Of a stretch of 54,057 bases of DNA, positions 44,909 to 53,967 are shown piece after piece. Positions within the stretch are counted from its first letter, which is position 1. The number at the start of each line of letters is the position of its first letter. The stretch is from Pirellulaceae bacterium (GTDB lineage Bacteria > Planctomycetota > Planctomycetia > Pirellulales > Pirellulaceae). Under the pieces are notes generated by a model, which saw nothing but the letters and a program-made list of their open reading frames with translations, was not told the DNA's origin and searched no databases. Where the stretch lies: NCBI GenBank assembly GCA_023382975.1, contig JAHDXO010000066.1, positions 1 through 54,057 on the forward strand, written 5' to 3'. Both the position numbers and the translations under genes were made by a program.

Positions 44909-46039
44909 TCAGCGTATGTCCGAACGACCTTCGAGCAACTGGCCGTAGAGTTCGCGAACTCGGTGGCCGACCTTCTCGGCGCCGAAATGTTGTTCGGCTG
45001 TTTGCCGTGCGGTCTGAGCCATTTCTTCGCGGCGTTGCGGAGCGTCGGCCAGCGCGAGGATGGCGTGGGCCAAAGCTTCGACGTCGCCGGACGGTATCAA
45101 GCAGCCGCTATGTCCGTCCTGGATCACTTCGGGGATGCCGCCGACTCGGCTGGCGATAACCGGCACGCCGAAACGAATCGCTTCGACGACCGCAACGGGC
45201 AGCCCCTCGGTCGAAGACGGAAAGACCGCGATGTCGAACGCTTGGAAAAAGGGCGCCACGTCCGTTTGCGATCCGACGAAATGCACTCGGTCGGTCAGTC
45301 CCAACTGGTCCGTCTGCTCTTGCAAATCCTCCGCCAACGGACCGTCGCCGACGACGATCAGATGCAGGTTGTCAGGCCGAGGTTGCGTACGGCAGTCGGC
45401 CAGAGCCCGCAGCAGCACGCCGAGGCCCTTGATCGGAATCAGACGCCCGACGAATCCCAGCACCGGGCAATCGGGGCCGATGCCCAGTTCGCGGCGGATC
45501 TGCCACGCAGCGGCCGACCGGGCAGGCCGTTCCGCCGCCAGACCGGACAGCGGGTTGTAGATCTGGTGCAGCCGCGGGGCGGCGATGTGCAATTGCTGCC
45601 GGGCCGCCTGTGCGGTGTGTTTCGAGACGGCGATCACGGCATCGGCGCGGGACCAGCCCAACCGCATGGCCCAGCGGAAGACGGCGAAATCGTGCCGGGG
45701 CTCGCCGTGCAAGTGGATGACCAATCGAGTCTTGGCGGGCCGCCTGGCCCACAAACCGGCGATCACCGATTTGCACAGATGCGCGTGGACGATGTCGTAG
45801 CCCGTCCGCTGCAGCAATCGTTCGACATGGCGCAACCCGGCCAGTTCCCAGCGGCTGCCGCCGAGCGTTTCGATCTCCAGTCGCGGACTGGGGCGGAAGC
45901 GGCACCGCAATTCGCTGCGGCTGCCCAGTCCGACGACGTGCAGCCGGTCGTCGGCCACCGGCCAGTGCGACACCAGATCGGCCAGCGCTGTCTGTGCGCC
46001 GCCCAGTCCCAGATGATCGATCAGATGCAGGATCCGCAT
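44909..46039 (-). CDS. Glycosyltransferase, GT4 family
   Basis: 376 residues. ATG 46039 gives the family start MRILHLIDHLGLGGAQT. GT-B fold: N-terminal donor/acceptor half with DIVHAHLCKS and VIHLHGEPRH, and C-terminal half with VLGFVGRLIPIKGLGVLL, LIVVGDGPLAEDL, VHFVGSQTDV, and the E-x7-E motif in FPSSTEGLPVAVVEAIRFGVPVI. It transfers a sugar from a nucleotide donor, probably during exopolysaccharide or lipid-linked glycan assembly at the cytoplasmic membrane. Start overlaps the upstream methyltransferase stop by 19 bases, so the two are co-translated. Donor and acceptor unknown. Confidence 0.93.
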   Translation of the reverse strand: MRILHLIDHLGLGGAQTALADLVSHWPVADDRLHVVGLGSRSELRCRFRPSPRLEIETLGGSRWELAGLRHVERLLQRTGYDIVHAHLCKSVIAGLWARRPAKTRLVIHLHGEPRHDFAVFRWAMRLGWSRADAVIAVSKHTAQAARQQLHIAAPRLHQIYNPLSGLAAERPARSAAAWQIRRELGIGPDCPVLGFVGRLIPIKGLGVLLRALADCRTQPRPDNLHLIVVGDGPLAEDLQEQTDQLGLTDRVHFVGSQTDVAPFFQAFDIAVFPSSTEGLPVAVVEAIRFGVPVIASRVGGIPEVIQDGHSGCLIPSGDVEALAHAILALADAPQRREEMAQTARQTAEQHFGAEKVGHRVRELYGQLLEGRSDIR

Positions 46040-46920
46040 GACTCCACTCGCTTGAAGACAAATTGATTGCAGCCCGAGCCGCCACCCACGGTCGTCAAGT
46101 CCGTCAGAACAAAACCGCGGTCGCGGACGAACCGGAAGACGCTTTCGGGCTTGGCGGTCTGGTGCGGATAGCCGCCGATCCAATCCGCGGCATCGTGAAA
46201 CCGCGACATCCCGCGCCGCTGCCCAGCGGATGCCCGACGCCGCTCGCCGTGGTTCGTCACGATATCGCGGGCCATCAGCAGCGGTGTCTTGACCGCCAAA
46301 TAGCCCAGCACCAGCGGCCACCGCAAACCGTGCGGCAAGCGGTTGTAGAGACGCTTGACTGCGATCCAGCAAGGAGTCAGCAGCGGCTGGTGGTTGTAGA
46401 TCGACAAGTAGACCAGCCCTCCGGGCACGACCAACCGAAGCGTGTTCTCCAGGGCCTGCCACATCTGTCCCGTCTGGTGCAGCATGCCCCAGCAGTACAC
46501 GATGTCGGCCTGCGGCACGGTCGCCAAGTATTCGACGGACAGAATGTCCCCGCAGTCAATCGTCCAGCGGTCCGCCCGCGGAAAGAAACGTTGCTTCAGT
46601 GTCTGCGCGCATGCGACGCACTGCGGATCGAAATCGAACGAATGCACTCGCGCCGCGCCCAGCCGCATGGCGGCCAGCGAGAACAAGCCGCTGCCCGAAC
46701 CGACATCCAGAAACGTCCGGTTCCGCAGATCGGTCACATGCAGCATCTCGCGCAGCGACGCTTCCGCCTCGCCGATCCGCGCCTCGTCCAAGCAAGCCAG
46801 GAACCGCTGCCAATTCTCGCCGAACGCAAAACGCTGGCCGGCACGGACCTGCTGACGGTTGCGGCGCGCGATCTCGTTCTGCAAGGAGACGAGCGGCGGA
46901 GAGAACGGCGGAACCAGCAT
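46021..46920 (-). CDS. Class I SAM-dependent methyltransferase
   Basis: 299 residues from ATG 46920. SAM-binding motif I is TFLDVGSGSGLFSLAAMRLG (near residue 75), followed by the acidic end of strand 2 (VHSFDFDPQCVACA) and motif II/III region DIVYCWGMLHQTGQMW. Middle part LVVPGGLVYLSIYNHQ. Likely methylates a sugar or lipid intermediate in the glycan cassette. Lies between the GT2 and GT4 genes, overlapping the latter by 19 bases. The extra C-terminal ~90 residues (WIGGYPHQTAKPES) occur in sugar methyltransferases of glycan clusters. Confidence 0.88.
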   Translation of the reverse strand: MLVPPFSPPLVSLQNEIARRNRQQVRAGQRFAFGENWQRFLACLDEARIGEAEASLREMLHVTDLRNRTFLDVGSGSGLFSLAAMRLGAARVHSFDFDPQCVACAQTLKQRFFPRADRWTIDCGDILSVEYLATVPQADIVYCWGMLHQTGQMWQALENTLRLVVPGGLVYLSIYNHQPLLTPCWIAVKRLYNRLPHGLRWPLVLGYLAVKTPLLMARDIVTNHGERRRASAGQRRGMSRFHDAADWIGGYPHQTAKPESVFRFVRDRGFVLTDLTTVGGGSGCNQFVFKRVESCGSCI

Positions 46921-46947
46921 GATCGAATGCCCCCCCGGTCCATCCCG

Positions 46948-47877
46948 TCACGAACCACGCTTGTCGATCATGTCCGCCAGCAGAGCGAACAGAGCCAGTT
47001 GAGTCGAGGCGGTCAACAAGACCAGCGTGCCTTCGGTCAGGTCCCGCCGAATCAAGACGTCCCAGCCCAGGGCCGAAAGAAAGGCGAGAAAGAACAGCAC
47101 GGCAACCGGCAGGAAGACGCGGATCGGAGCGAAGTAGATCGCCGTTCGCAGGATCAATTGAGCAAAGTTCAGCGTGTCCTTCAACGGACGGATCTTGCTG
47201 GTTCCAATCCGCTTGTGGTAGTCGATCGGCTCGAAATGCACGCGATAGCCCTTGGTCAGCATCGACAGGGTAATCGTCGTGGTAAAGCTGAAACCGTCGG
47301 GCAGAATTCTCAAAAACTGCTCGGCGAGATCGCGTCGGAAGACACGCATTCCGCTGTTCAAGTCGGGGATTTCGCGGCGTGTCAGCCACTGGGCGAATTG
47401 CAGCAGACACGACTTGGCCAACCGCCGCGGCCAGCTCTGGACGACGCGCGGGCCCACCCTCGCGCCCACCACCATGTCCGCGTGGCGAGCTTGAGCCAGC
47501 AAGTCCACAAGTCGCTCGATCGGGTACGAGCCGTCCGCGTCCACGATGGCCACCAGAGGTTGGCGGGCGTAGCGGATGCCTGTCTTCAAGGCAGCACCGT
47601 ACCCCAAATTACGTGGGTGTTCGATGACTCGTAGCTCGACGATCCGCGAGACCTCGGACAAGGCTTCACGGGTTGCGTCGGTCGAGCCGTCGTTGATCAC
47701 GATCACTTCGCATTCGCCGTCGTAGTGACACAGGCAGCGGGCCAACTCCAGGATCGTCGGGACAACCGCCTCTTGTTCGTTGAAAACCGGAATGACGACC
47801 GAGACGCCGGGCTGATGCCTGGAACGATGTTTCTCGTCCGTCGAGACTGGGGCGATTTCAGCAAATGCAATGGACAT
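46948..47877 (-). CDS. Glycosyltransferase, GT2 family, membrane-anchored (dolichol-phosphate-mannosyltransferase-like)
   Basis: 309 residues from ATG 47877; GTG 47964 in frame is an alternative. GT-A fold: VSVVIPVFNEQEAVVPTI, CEVIVINDGSTDATREAL, nucleotide/metal motif VAIVDADGSYPIE, and MVVGARV. The motif FSFTTTITLSMLTKGYRVHF and the HKRIGTSKIRPLKDTLNF region match DPM1/ArnC-like polyprenyl-phosphate glycosyltransferases. Two C-terminal membrane helices (~245-265, ~272-295). Probably makes a polyprenyl-phosphate-sugar donor. First gene of a three-gene minus-strand cassette (27 bases before the methyltransferase). Confidence 0.9.
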   Translation of the reverse strand: MSIAFAEIAPVSTDEKHRSRHQPGVSVVIPVFNEQEAVVPTILELARCLCHYDGECEVIVINDGSTDATREALSEVSRIVELRVIEHPRNLGYGAALKTGIRYARQPLVAIVDADGSYPIERLVDLLAQARHADMVVGARVGPRVVQSWPRRLAKSCLLQFAQWLTRREIPDLNSGMRVFRRDLAEQFLRILPDGFSFTTTITLSMLTKGYRVHFEPIDYHKRIGTSKIRPLKDTLNFAQLILRTAIYFAPIRVFLPVAVLFFLAFLSALGWDVLIRRDLTEGTLVLLTASTQLALFALLADMIDKRGS

Positions 47878-48147
47878 CGCGTCTGGAACCTGCTTGGAAG
47901 TTGTCTGGCCGACTGTCGCTGGCGATCCGCGATGGTCGGCGTGTTCCGTTCGTAGGGTTCGCACCGTCTGACGCCGCGTCTGGCCCTACGGATTCAAGCA
48001 ACTCTAGGTCGCGATTGCGTGTCGCGCGCTTCGCGTCGCTTGTCTTTTTCGAACGGGTCAACTATGTTGAGCGGCTTGATGAACGGCTATAACCTTTGGG
48101 ACTGCCAAACGCGACGATAGAAGCATTTACTGACCGGAGTTGTTCGC

Positions 48148-49260
48148 ATGAGCACGGAATTGGACGCGCGGTTGAGCGCTGCGAGGGACCGATTGGACGC
48201 CCACACGGTCGAGATCGTGCAGTGGCACTTTCACGAATCGACCGGCTGCCCGTTCTGGTTGCAGAAGAAGTCGGAGCTGAAATTCGATCCGCTGACCGAG
48301 GTCCGCTGCTACGATGATTTGAAGAAGTTCCCGGCGTTCGAGGACGAGTGGTTGCGCGGGGGACCGGTGCGGCGCTGGGTGCCCAAAGCCTACGAGAGCA
48401 GCCCGATCTACGTGTTCGAGACGGGGGGAACGACAGGCATTCCGAAGTCGCGGATCGTGATCGACGACTTCCGAATCGACTACGAGATGTTCAGCGAGAC
48501 GCTGCCCGACCAGTACTTCCCAAAGGGTTCGAACTGGTTGATGCTGGGGCCGTCCGGGCCTCGCCGACTGCGGCTGGCGGTTGAACATCTGTGCCAATTC
48601 CGCGGGGGCATCTGTTTCTGCATCGACTTGGATCCTCGCTGGGTCATCAAGCTGATCAAGAAGGGCTGGATGGAGCACTTGGAGGAATACAAGAAGCACT
48701 GCATCGACCAGGCGGTGACGATTTTGACGGCCGGGCACGACATCAAATGCATGTTTGCGACGCCGAAGCTGCTGGAGGCGTTGGCCAACGCCCTGGAAGA
48801 CCGCGGTACGAGTCTCCCGGAAGTCGGCGTGACGGGCATCTTTTCCGGTGGCACCGAATTCACGCCTCAATGGACTCGCTTCTGTGTCGAGGAGTATTTC
48901 GGCGGCCCGCCCGAGCAGAGCGGCGTCTACATGACGCCGACCTACGGCAACACGCTCATGGGTCTGGCATGCAGCCGGCCCGTGACCGCCGAGGACGGTT
49001 ACAAGATCAGCTACTACGCGCCGCAACCGCGGGCCGTGATCGAGGTAGTGGACTTCGATCAGCCCGACAATGTCGTCGGATACGGTCAGACGGGTCGGGT
49101 CAAGCTGACGACGCTCACTAAGGAATTCTTCGTCCCCGGTTTCCTGGAACGCGACGAAGGCGAACGCGAACCGCCCTACGAACGGTATCCGTGGGACGGC
49201 ATCAGCGGCGTGCGGCCGTATCGCGGACTGGCGTCCGAAACGACCGTGGGGGTGTACTAG
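48148..49260 (+). CDS. LuxE/PaaK-like acyl-adenylating enzyme
   Basis: 370 residues from ATG 48148 (GGAG 8 bases upstream). An adenylate-forming domain without the usual ~120-residue C-terminal lid. The ATP loop is FETGGTTGIPKS (90-101). Other elements are GIFSGGTEFTPQW, YMTPTYGNTLMG and GYGQTGRVKLTTL. Length and missing lid match LuxE-type acyl-protein synthetases, which activate a fatty acid as acyl-AMP and pass it to the acyl-CoA reductase LuxC. The gene directly downstream encodes an aldehyde dehydrogenase-family protein, the expected partner type. No luciferase genes are visible, so light production is not implied. PaaK-like CoA ligase is the main alternative. Confidence 0.75.
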   Translation: MSTELDARLSAARDRLDAHTVEIVQWHFHESTGCPFWLQKKSELKFDPLTEVRCYDDLKKFPAFEDEWLRGGPVRRWVPKAYESSPIYVFETGGTTGIPKSRIVIDDFRIDYEMFSETLPDQYFPKGSNWLMLGPSGPRRLRLAVEHLCQFRGGICFCIDLDPRWVIKLIKKGWMEHLEEYKKHCIDQAVTILTAGHDIKCMFATPKLLEALANALEDRGTSLPEVGVTGIFSGGTEFTPQWTRFCVEEYFGGPPEQSGVYMTPTYGNTLMGLACSRPVTAEDGYKISYYAPQPRAVIEVVDFDQPDNVVGYGQTGRVKLTTLTKEFFVPGFLERDEGEREPPYERYPWDGISGVRPYRGLASETTVGVY

Positions 49261-49310
49261 ATCGCCCGGAAGACTTCACTCAGGTGTGTTTGACAGGAAG
49301 GGGAATCGAA

Positions 49311-50732
49311 GTGCTACACGTGCCGGTGCTGCGTTGGGGAAAACCGTATGAGTCGCTGGAAACGGACGAGATTTACCACTTCCGCACAGGCGAGCCGATC
49401 GCCAAGGTCAGCCGGGCCAACGGCGGGCTGCTGCAACGCGATCTGAAAAAGGCCGACCGAGCCCGTCAAATCCTGCGTGAGATCCCGTGCGACGAACTGC
49501 TCGACCGGGTCGGCCGCGCCGCCGACCGCTACGAGCAGGGCGATCTGCCGCTGGGCAACGGCACGCAGACGCCGGCCGATTTCGTGCGCCAGCAATCGGC
49601 CTCGACCGGTCTGCCCGAACACCTGTGCCGAGCCAACATGGCGAAGAACTCGTTCGTGCTGAAGAACATGCGGCAGATCCTGGACTGTCTGACGCGAGGC
49701 CTGCCGCTGGAGATTCTCCGCCGGGGCTGCGGCGTCGAAGACCGAGGCGTGATTGTCAGCTACCAAGCGCAAACGCCCGTGCTGGGCGCCGTGCTGCCGT
49801 CCAACTCGCCCGGCGTGCATACGCTTTGGCTGCCGGCCGTGCCGCTCCAGTTCGGCTTGGTGCTCAAGCCGGGCTCGCAGGAGCCTTGGACGGTTTACCG
49901 GATGATCGCAGCCTTTGTCGACGCCGGGATTCCCGCGGAGGCGTTCGCCGTCTACCCGGGGCGCCAGGATGTCGGTGCAGCGCTGTTGTCCGCCTGCCGG
50001 CGGTCGATGATCTTTGGCAGCGCGCAGACGATCGAACAGTACAAGAGCAATCCCGGTGTCCAGGTCCACGGGCCGGGGTTCTCGAAGATTCTGCTGGGCG
50101 ACGACGTGGTCGACCGCTGGGAGGATTACCTGGACCTGATGGTCGAGAGCATCTATGCAAACAGTGGACGCGGTTGCATCAACTGCTCGGGCGTTTGGGC
50201 CTCGCGGCACACTCGCGAGATCGCCGACGCGCTGGCCGAGCGACTGGGTCCGATCGAACCGAAGGAGCCGGAAGACCCGCAAGCCGGCTTGGCGGCATTC
50301 ACCGTGGCGGGTATGGCCCAGGGCGTGTGGACGATGCTCGAAAACGACCTGAAACAAAGCGGCGTCACGCACCTCACGGAAAAATTCGGACCGCGATTGG
50401 TCGAACTCGAACGATGCGCGTACCTGCGGCCGACGATCGTGCATTGCCAGTCGCCGGACTGCGAGATCGCCAAACGCGAGTTCATGTTCCCCTTCGCCAG
50501 CGTGGTCCAGTGTCCGCAGGCGGAAATGCTCGACAAGATCGGAGCGACGCTGGTCGGCACGGTGATCACGGAGAACGATGCCTTGATCGCGGCGGCCACC
50601 GACGCGATCAACATCGACCGCCTGAATATCGGGCCGATCCCAACCACGCGGCTGAACTGGCTGCAACCGCACGAAGGCAATATCATCGATTTCCTGTTCC
50701 GCTCGCGGGCGTACCAACGCGTCGGTATATGA
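49311..50732 (+). CDS. Aldehyde-dehydrogenase-family acyl reductase-like protein (LuxC-like)
   Basis: 473 residues. GTG 49311 is chosen because AGGAAGGGGA lies just before it and the protein then starts VLHVPVLRWGKPYESLE. ALDH-fold features: NAD-binding part PVLGAVLPSNSPGVHTLW, GLVLKPGSQEPWT, FAVYPGRQDVGAALL, MIFGSAQTIEQY; catalytic-cysteine region NSGRGCINCSGVWAS. Typical ALDH QKC and E-x-x-x-K elements are modified, as in LuxC-type acyl-CoA reductases. Expected to reduce an activated acyl group to aldehyde, with the LuxE-like neighbour supplying it (inference). Overlaps the DUF58 gene by 4 bases (ATGA). Cytoplasmic. Confidence 0.72.
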   Translation: MLHVPVLRWGKPYESLETDEIYHFRTGEPIAKVSRANGGLLQRDLKKADRARQILREIPCDELLDRVGRAADRYEQGDLPLGNGTQTPADFVRQQSASTGLPEHLCRANMAKNSFVLKNMRQILDCLTRGLPLEILRRGCGVEDRGVIVSYQAQTPVLGAVLPSNSPGVHTLWLPAVPLQFGLVLKPGSQEPWTVYRMIAAFVDAGIPAEAFAVYPGRQDVGAALLSACRRSMIFGSAQTIEQYKSNPGVQVHGPGFSKILLGDDVVDRWEDYLDLMVESIYANSGRGCINCSGVWASRHTREIADALAERLGPIEPKEPEDPQAGLAAFTVAGMAQGVWTMLENDLKQSGVTHLTEKFGPRLVELERCAYLRPTIVHCQSPDCEIAKREFMFPFASVVQCPQAEMLDKIGATLVGTVITENDALIAAATDAINIDRLNIGPIPTTRLNWLQPHEGNIIDFLFRSRAYQRVGI

Positions 50733-51685
50733 CCGCACTTCCGCCCGCCCCAAACACCAGCTTGGCGACACGTACCATGGCACACAACGTTCTCTCCCGC
50801 TACCTGGACCCCGAGGTTCTGAGCCAAGTCGCCGACCGGCATTTCGACCCGCGGGGACTGGTGATCGGCAACCTGGCGGGCGCCCACAAGTCGCCCCTGT
50901 CGGGTTTTGCCGTGGAATTCGCTGGGCACCGCGAGTACGCACCGGGCGACGATCCGAAGCACATCGACTGGCGAGTCTACTTCAACCGCGACAAGTTCTT
51001 TGTCAAGCAGTACGAGTTGGAGACGAATTTCGTCTGCCATCTGCTGCTGGACATCAGCGCTTCGATGCGCTACGGCGAGGGAAACGAGCAGAAGCTGATG
51101 TACGCGTCGCAAATGGCAGCGACGCTGGGCTACTCGATCGTGCGTCAGAGCGACAAGGTCAGTCTGGCCACGTTCGATTCCCAGGTGCGCGGCTTCCTGC
51201 CCGCCAGCAATTCGATGGACCAGATCGTGCGGATGACTCAGCATCTGGACGAGATCGAACCGGTCGAGAAGACGTCGATGGCCGATTGCCTGATGGAGTT
51301 GTCGACTCGCATGGGCCGCCGCGAGATCGTTGTCATCTTCAGCGACTTCTTTACCGATCTGGACCAGTTGGAATCCGCCGTGCATCGCATGCGATATAAC
51401 CGCCACGAGGTCGTCCTGTTCCAGGTGCTGCACCACCACGAACTGTCCTTCGAATTCGACACGATGACCAAGTTCGTCGGGCTGGAGATCCCCGACGAAC
51501 TGCTCGTCCAACCGGAAGACCTGAAGCGTGGCTACCTGAACGCCCTGGAGCGGTTCAACCAGCAGTTGGAAGAGATCTCCGACCGCAACCGAAGCGAGCG
51601 GTTCCTGGTCGACACCAGCCGGCCGCTGGGCGAGACCTTCGCCGACTATCTCAACCGCCGCGACCGCCAGCACCGCCTGACCTAG
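50729..51685 (+). CDS. DUF58/von Willebrand-A-like protein
   Basis: 318 residues from ATG 50729, which overlaps the upstream stop. ATG 50777 would give 302 residues and starts closer to the conserved domain. DUF58 signature: SGFAVEFAGHREYAPGDDPK, HIDWRVYFNRDKFFVKQYE. The vWA metal site is DISAS (Asp108, Ser110, Ser112), followed by MADCLMELSTRMGRREIVVI and FSDFFTDL. Usually found beside MoxR ATPases and BatA-type proteins as part of chaperone/envelope systems. None is present here. Likely soluble. Physical coupling to the acyl-reductase pair is unusual. Confidence 0.88.
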   Translation: MTALPPAPNTSLATRTMAHNVLSRYLDPEVLSQVADRHFDPRGLVIGNLAGAHKSPLSGFAVEFAGHREYAPGDDPKHIDWRVYFNRDKFFVKQYELETNFVCHLLLDISASMRYGEGNEQKLMYASQMAATLGYSIVRQSDKVSLATFDSQVRGFLPASNSMDQIVRMTQHLDEIEPVEKTSMADCLMELSTRMGRREIVVIFSDFFTDLDQLESAVHRMRYNRHEVVLFQVLHHHELSFEFDTMTKFVGLEIPDELLVQPEDLKRGYLNALERFNQQLEEISDRNRSERFLVDTSRPLGETFADYLNRRDRQHRLT

Positions 51686-51828
51686 CTTCCCGTTGCGGCA
51701 TCCGCGAGAATTCCGACGACTAGCCGCCCTTGACCGCCTGTGTACAATGAAGGCGATTCGATCGGTGCCGAGCGGCGTCGCTGCGGCATGTTGTCTTTCG
51801 CCCTTCTCACGGAGCAAGCATTACCACA

Positions 51829-53175
51829 GTGAAAGAACCGCAGCGAGTTCAGAGTGTCGCCAGCGAGACGGCGGTTTTGGTACGCGTGATCATCGCGGGT
51901 CAGGGATTCACGGAGGAGCCGCTCGAAGAGCTGCGCGGCTTGGCCACGACGGCCGGCACCACGGTCGCCGCGGGCTTGGTGCAGCGGCGGACCGTACCGG
52001 ATTCGACCACGTATCTGGGCAAGGGCAAGGTCGCGGAACTGAAACAGTTGGTCGAGGATCACGACGCCGATCTGGTGATCTTCGACAACGACCTGAATCC
52101 AGGCCAGACCCGCAACCTGGAAAAAGCCTTGAATGTCAAGGTCTTGGACCGGACGGAGTTGATTCTCGATATTTTCGCCTCCAACGCGCGGACTCACGAG
52201 GCGCGTCTGTCCGTCGAGTTGGCCCAGTTGGAATACTCGCTGCCCCGGCTGAAACGCATGTGGACGCACTTGTCGCGCATGAAGATGGGCGTCGGCACAC
52301 GCGGCCCCGGCGAGAAGCAGCTCGAAGTGGACCGGCGGTTGGTGGAAAAACGCATCCACGATCTGCGCAGCGAACTGCGGCTGATCGAGGCCCGCAAGGA
52401 ACGTCAGGTCGCCGCGCGCGACGACCACATGACGGTCTCGCTGGTCGGCTATACGAACGCCGGCAAAAGCACCCTGATGAACGCCCTGACCTCCGCCGAC
52501 GTGCTGGTCGAGGACAAGTTGTTTGCGACGCTCGACACGCGCACGCGGCGCTGGCAGTTGCCCAGTTGGGGACCGGTGCTGCTGAGCGACACGGTCGGTT
52601 TTATCCGCGACTTGCCGCACCGGTTGATCGCCAGCTTCAAAGCGACGCTCGAAGAATCGCGGCAGGCCGATCTGCTACTGCACGTGGCCGACGCCAGCAA
52701 TCCGGCGGTCTGCGATCAGGTGAGCGCCGTCTATTCCGTGTTGCAGGAACTCGGGATCGAGGAGAAAGACACGCTGTTGATCCTGAACAAGATCGACCGC
52801 TTGCCGTCGCAGGCCGGCTTGAACGCCGTCTTGAACCGGTATCCGAACGGCATCCCGATCAGCGCCCGCAAGCAGACTGGCTTCGACCAGTTGGCCTTCC
52901 ACGTCAGCGACGCGCTCAGCCGGACGTTCCGCGACGTGGACATCGAAACCGGGGTGGACAATGGCCGCTTGATGGCGTATCTGGCGGCGCACGGAGAAGT
53001 GCTGTCCAAGCAATTTGACGGCACTCGGGCGACGTTGCATTGCCGCATTCCTCAGAAATTTCTGGGCCGCATCCACGAATCCGGAACCGTAGTCCGCTCA
53101 CGCGACGGTCGGGAACCGGTCGCCGGGCCTGAGCTGCCTTGGCCCGATGCCCAGCGGCACGAGGAAGTGGCTTGA
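51829..53175 (+). CDS. hflX: GTPase HflX, ribosome-rescue/splitting factor
   Basis: 448 residues from GTG 51829 (GGAG lies rather far upstream, so the start is moderately certain). N-terminal HflX domain with TYLGKGKVAELKQLV, VLDRTELILDIFASNARTHE, then the linker helices with GTRGPGEKQLEVDRRLV. GTPase domain: G1 GYTNAGKST (207-215), G3 DTVGF (254-258), G4 NKID (~311-314), G5 SARK. Binds 50S/70S ribosomes and splits stalled or heat-stressed ones. The C-terminal ~90 residues match the usual domain. Only three bases separate its stop from the SDR gene, so the two are co-transcribed. Confidence 0.96.
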   Translation: MKEPQRVQSVASETAVLVRVIIAGQGFTEEPLEELRGLATTAGTTVAAGLVQRRTVPDSTTYLGKGKVAELKQLVEDHDADLVIFDNDLNPGQTRNLEKALNVKVLDRTELILDIFASNARTHEARLSVELAQLEYSLPRLKRMWTHLSRMKMGVGTRGPGEKQLEVDRRLVEKRIHDLRSELRLIEARKERQVAARDDHMTVSLVGYTNAGKSTLMNALTSADVLVEDKLFATLDTRTRRWQLPSWGPVLLSDTVGFIRDLPHRLIASFKATLEESRQADLLLHVADASNPAVCDQVSAVYSVLQELGIEEKDTLLILNKIDRLPSQAGLNAVLNRYPNGIPISARKQTGFDQLAFHVSDALSRTFRDVDIETGVDNGRLMAYLAAHGEVLSKQFDGTRATLHCRIPQKFLGRIHESGTVVRSRDGREPVAGPELPWPDAQRHEEVA

Positions 53176-53178
53176 GCC

Positions 53179-53967
53179 ATGAGCCGACGCACGATCCAAG
53201 GCTTGCGCGGTCTGGTTACCGGCGCTTCGAGCGGGATCGGTCGCGAGCTGGCTCGGCAACTTGCCGCCGCTGGTGCGAACCTGGTGGTCACTGCCCGGCG
53301 CCGGGTTGCGTTGGATTCGCTGGTTGACGAGAACCGCAGTCTGTCCGGCCGGATGATCGCCATCGAAGGGGATATCACCGATGCTCGGCATCGCGAGCGG
53401 TTGCTGGCCGCGGCGCATGACGATCTGGGCGGCCTGGATCTGCTGGTCAACAACGCCGGCGTCGGCGCCATTGGACCGTTTACCGAGGCCGCCCCCGAGC
53501 GGCTGCGCCGCGTGATGGAGGTGAATTTCTTCGCACCGGTCGAACTGATCCGTGAATCGTTGCCGCTGCTGCGCGCGGGCCGGACGCCGTTGATCGTCAA
53601 CGTCAGTTCGGTACTGGGGCACCGCGCCGTGCCGCGAAAGAGCGAATACTGCGCCAGCAAGTTCGCCTTGCACGGATTCAGCGACGCGCTGCGCGCCGAA
53701 CTGGGCGCCGATGGCATCGACGTGCTGCTGGTCAGTCCCAGCACCACGCGGACCGAGTTCTTCGACAACGTCCTGGAGAACGCGAACGGTTCCACCGCCA
53801 GCCTTTCGGCCGCGGCATCCGCGGCCTCGGTTGCCAAGCAGACCGTGCGAGCGATCCGCCGCGGCCGGCACGAGATCATCCTGACGCCCGGCGGAAAACT
53901 GCTCGTCTGGCTCGACCGACTTTGCCCGACGCTGGCCGACTGGCTCGTGGCGCGCTACAGTCCGTGA
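53179..53967 (+). CDS. Short-chain dehydrogenase/reductase (classical SDR)
   Basis: 262 residues from ATG 53179, 3 bases after hflX. NAD(P)-binding TGASSGIG (14-21), with Arg residues (TARRR) after strand 2 suggesting NADPH. Also GDITD, NNAG (91-94), catalytic Ser143/144 (IVNVSSVLG), Tyr157 and Lys161 (YCASK). The C-terminal helix (VWLDRLCPTLADWLVARY) resembles membrane-associated SDRs of the ketosphinganine-reductase-like group. Substrate unknown. The remaining 90 bases of the window after it contain nothing recognisable. Confidence 0.9.
   Translation: MSRRTIQGLRGLVTGASSGIGRELARQLAAAGANLVVTARRRVALDSLVDENRSLSGRMIAIEGDITDARHRERLLAAAHDDLGGLDLLVNNAGVGAIGPFTEAAPERLRRVMEVNFFAPVELIRESLPLLRAGRTPLIVNVSSVLGHRAVPRKSEYCASKFALHGFSDALRAELGADGIDVLLVSPSTTRTEFFDNVLENANGSTASLSAAASAASVAKQTVRAIRRGRHEIILTPGGKLLVWLDRLCPTLADWLVARYSP

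Noticed and set aside
48067..48093. Promoter TTGAGC-15-TATAAC before the LuxE-like gene
   Set aside because: The 15-base spacing is short for a sigma-70 promoter and there is no supporting conservation.
48148..50732. Bioluminescence operon
   Set aside because: LuxE- and LuxC-like genes only. No luxA, luxB or luxD in the window.
49314..51817. Two long minus-strand frames opposite the ALDH, DUF58 and leader of hflX
   Set aside because: Shadow frames of GC-rich genes. The plus-strand frames have intact family motifs and ribosome-binding sites.
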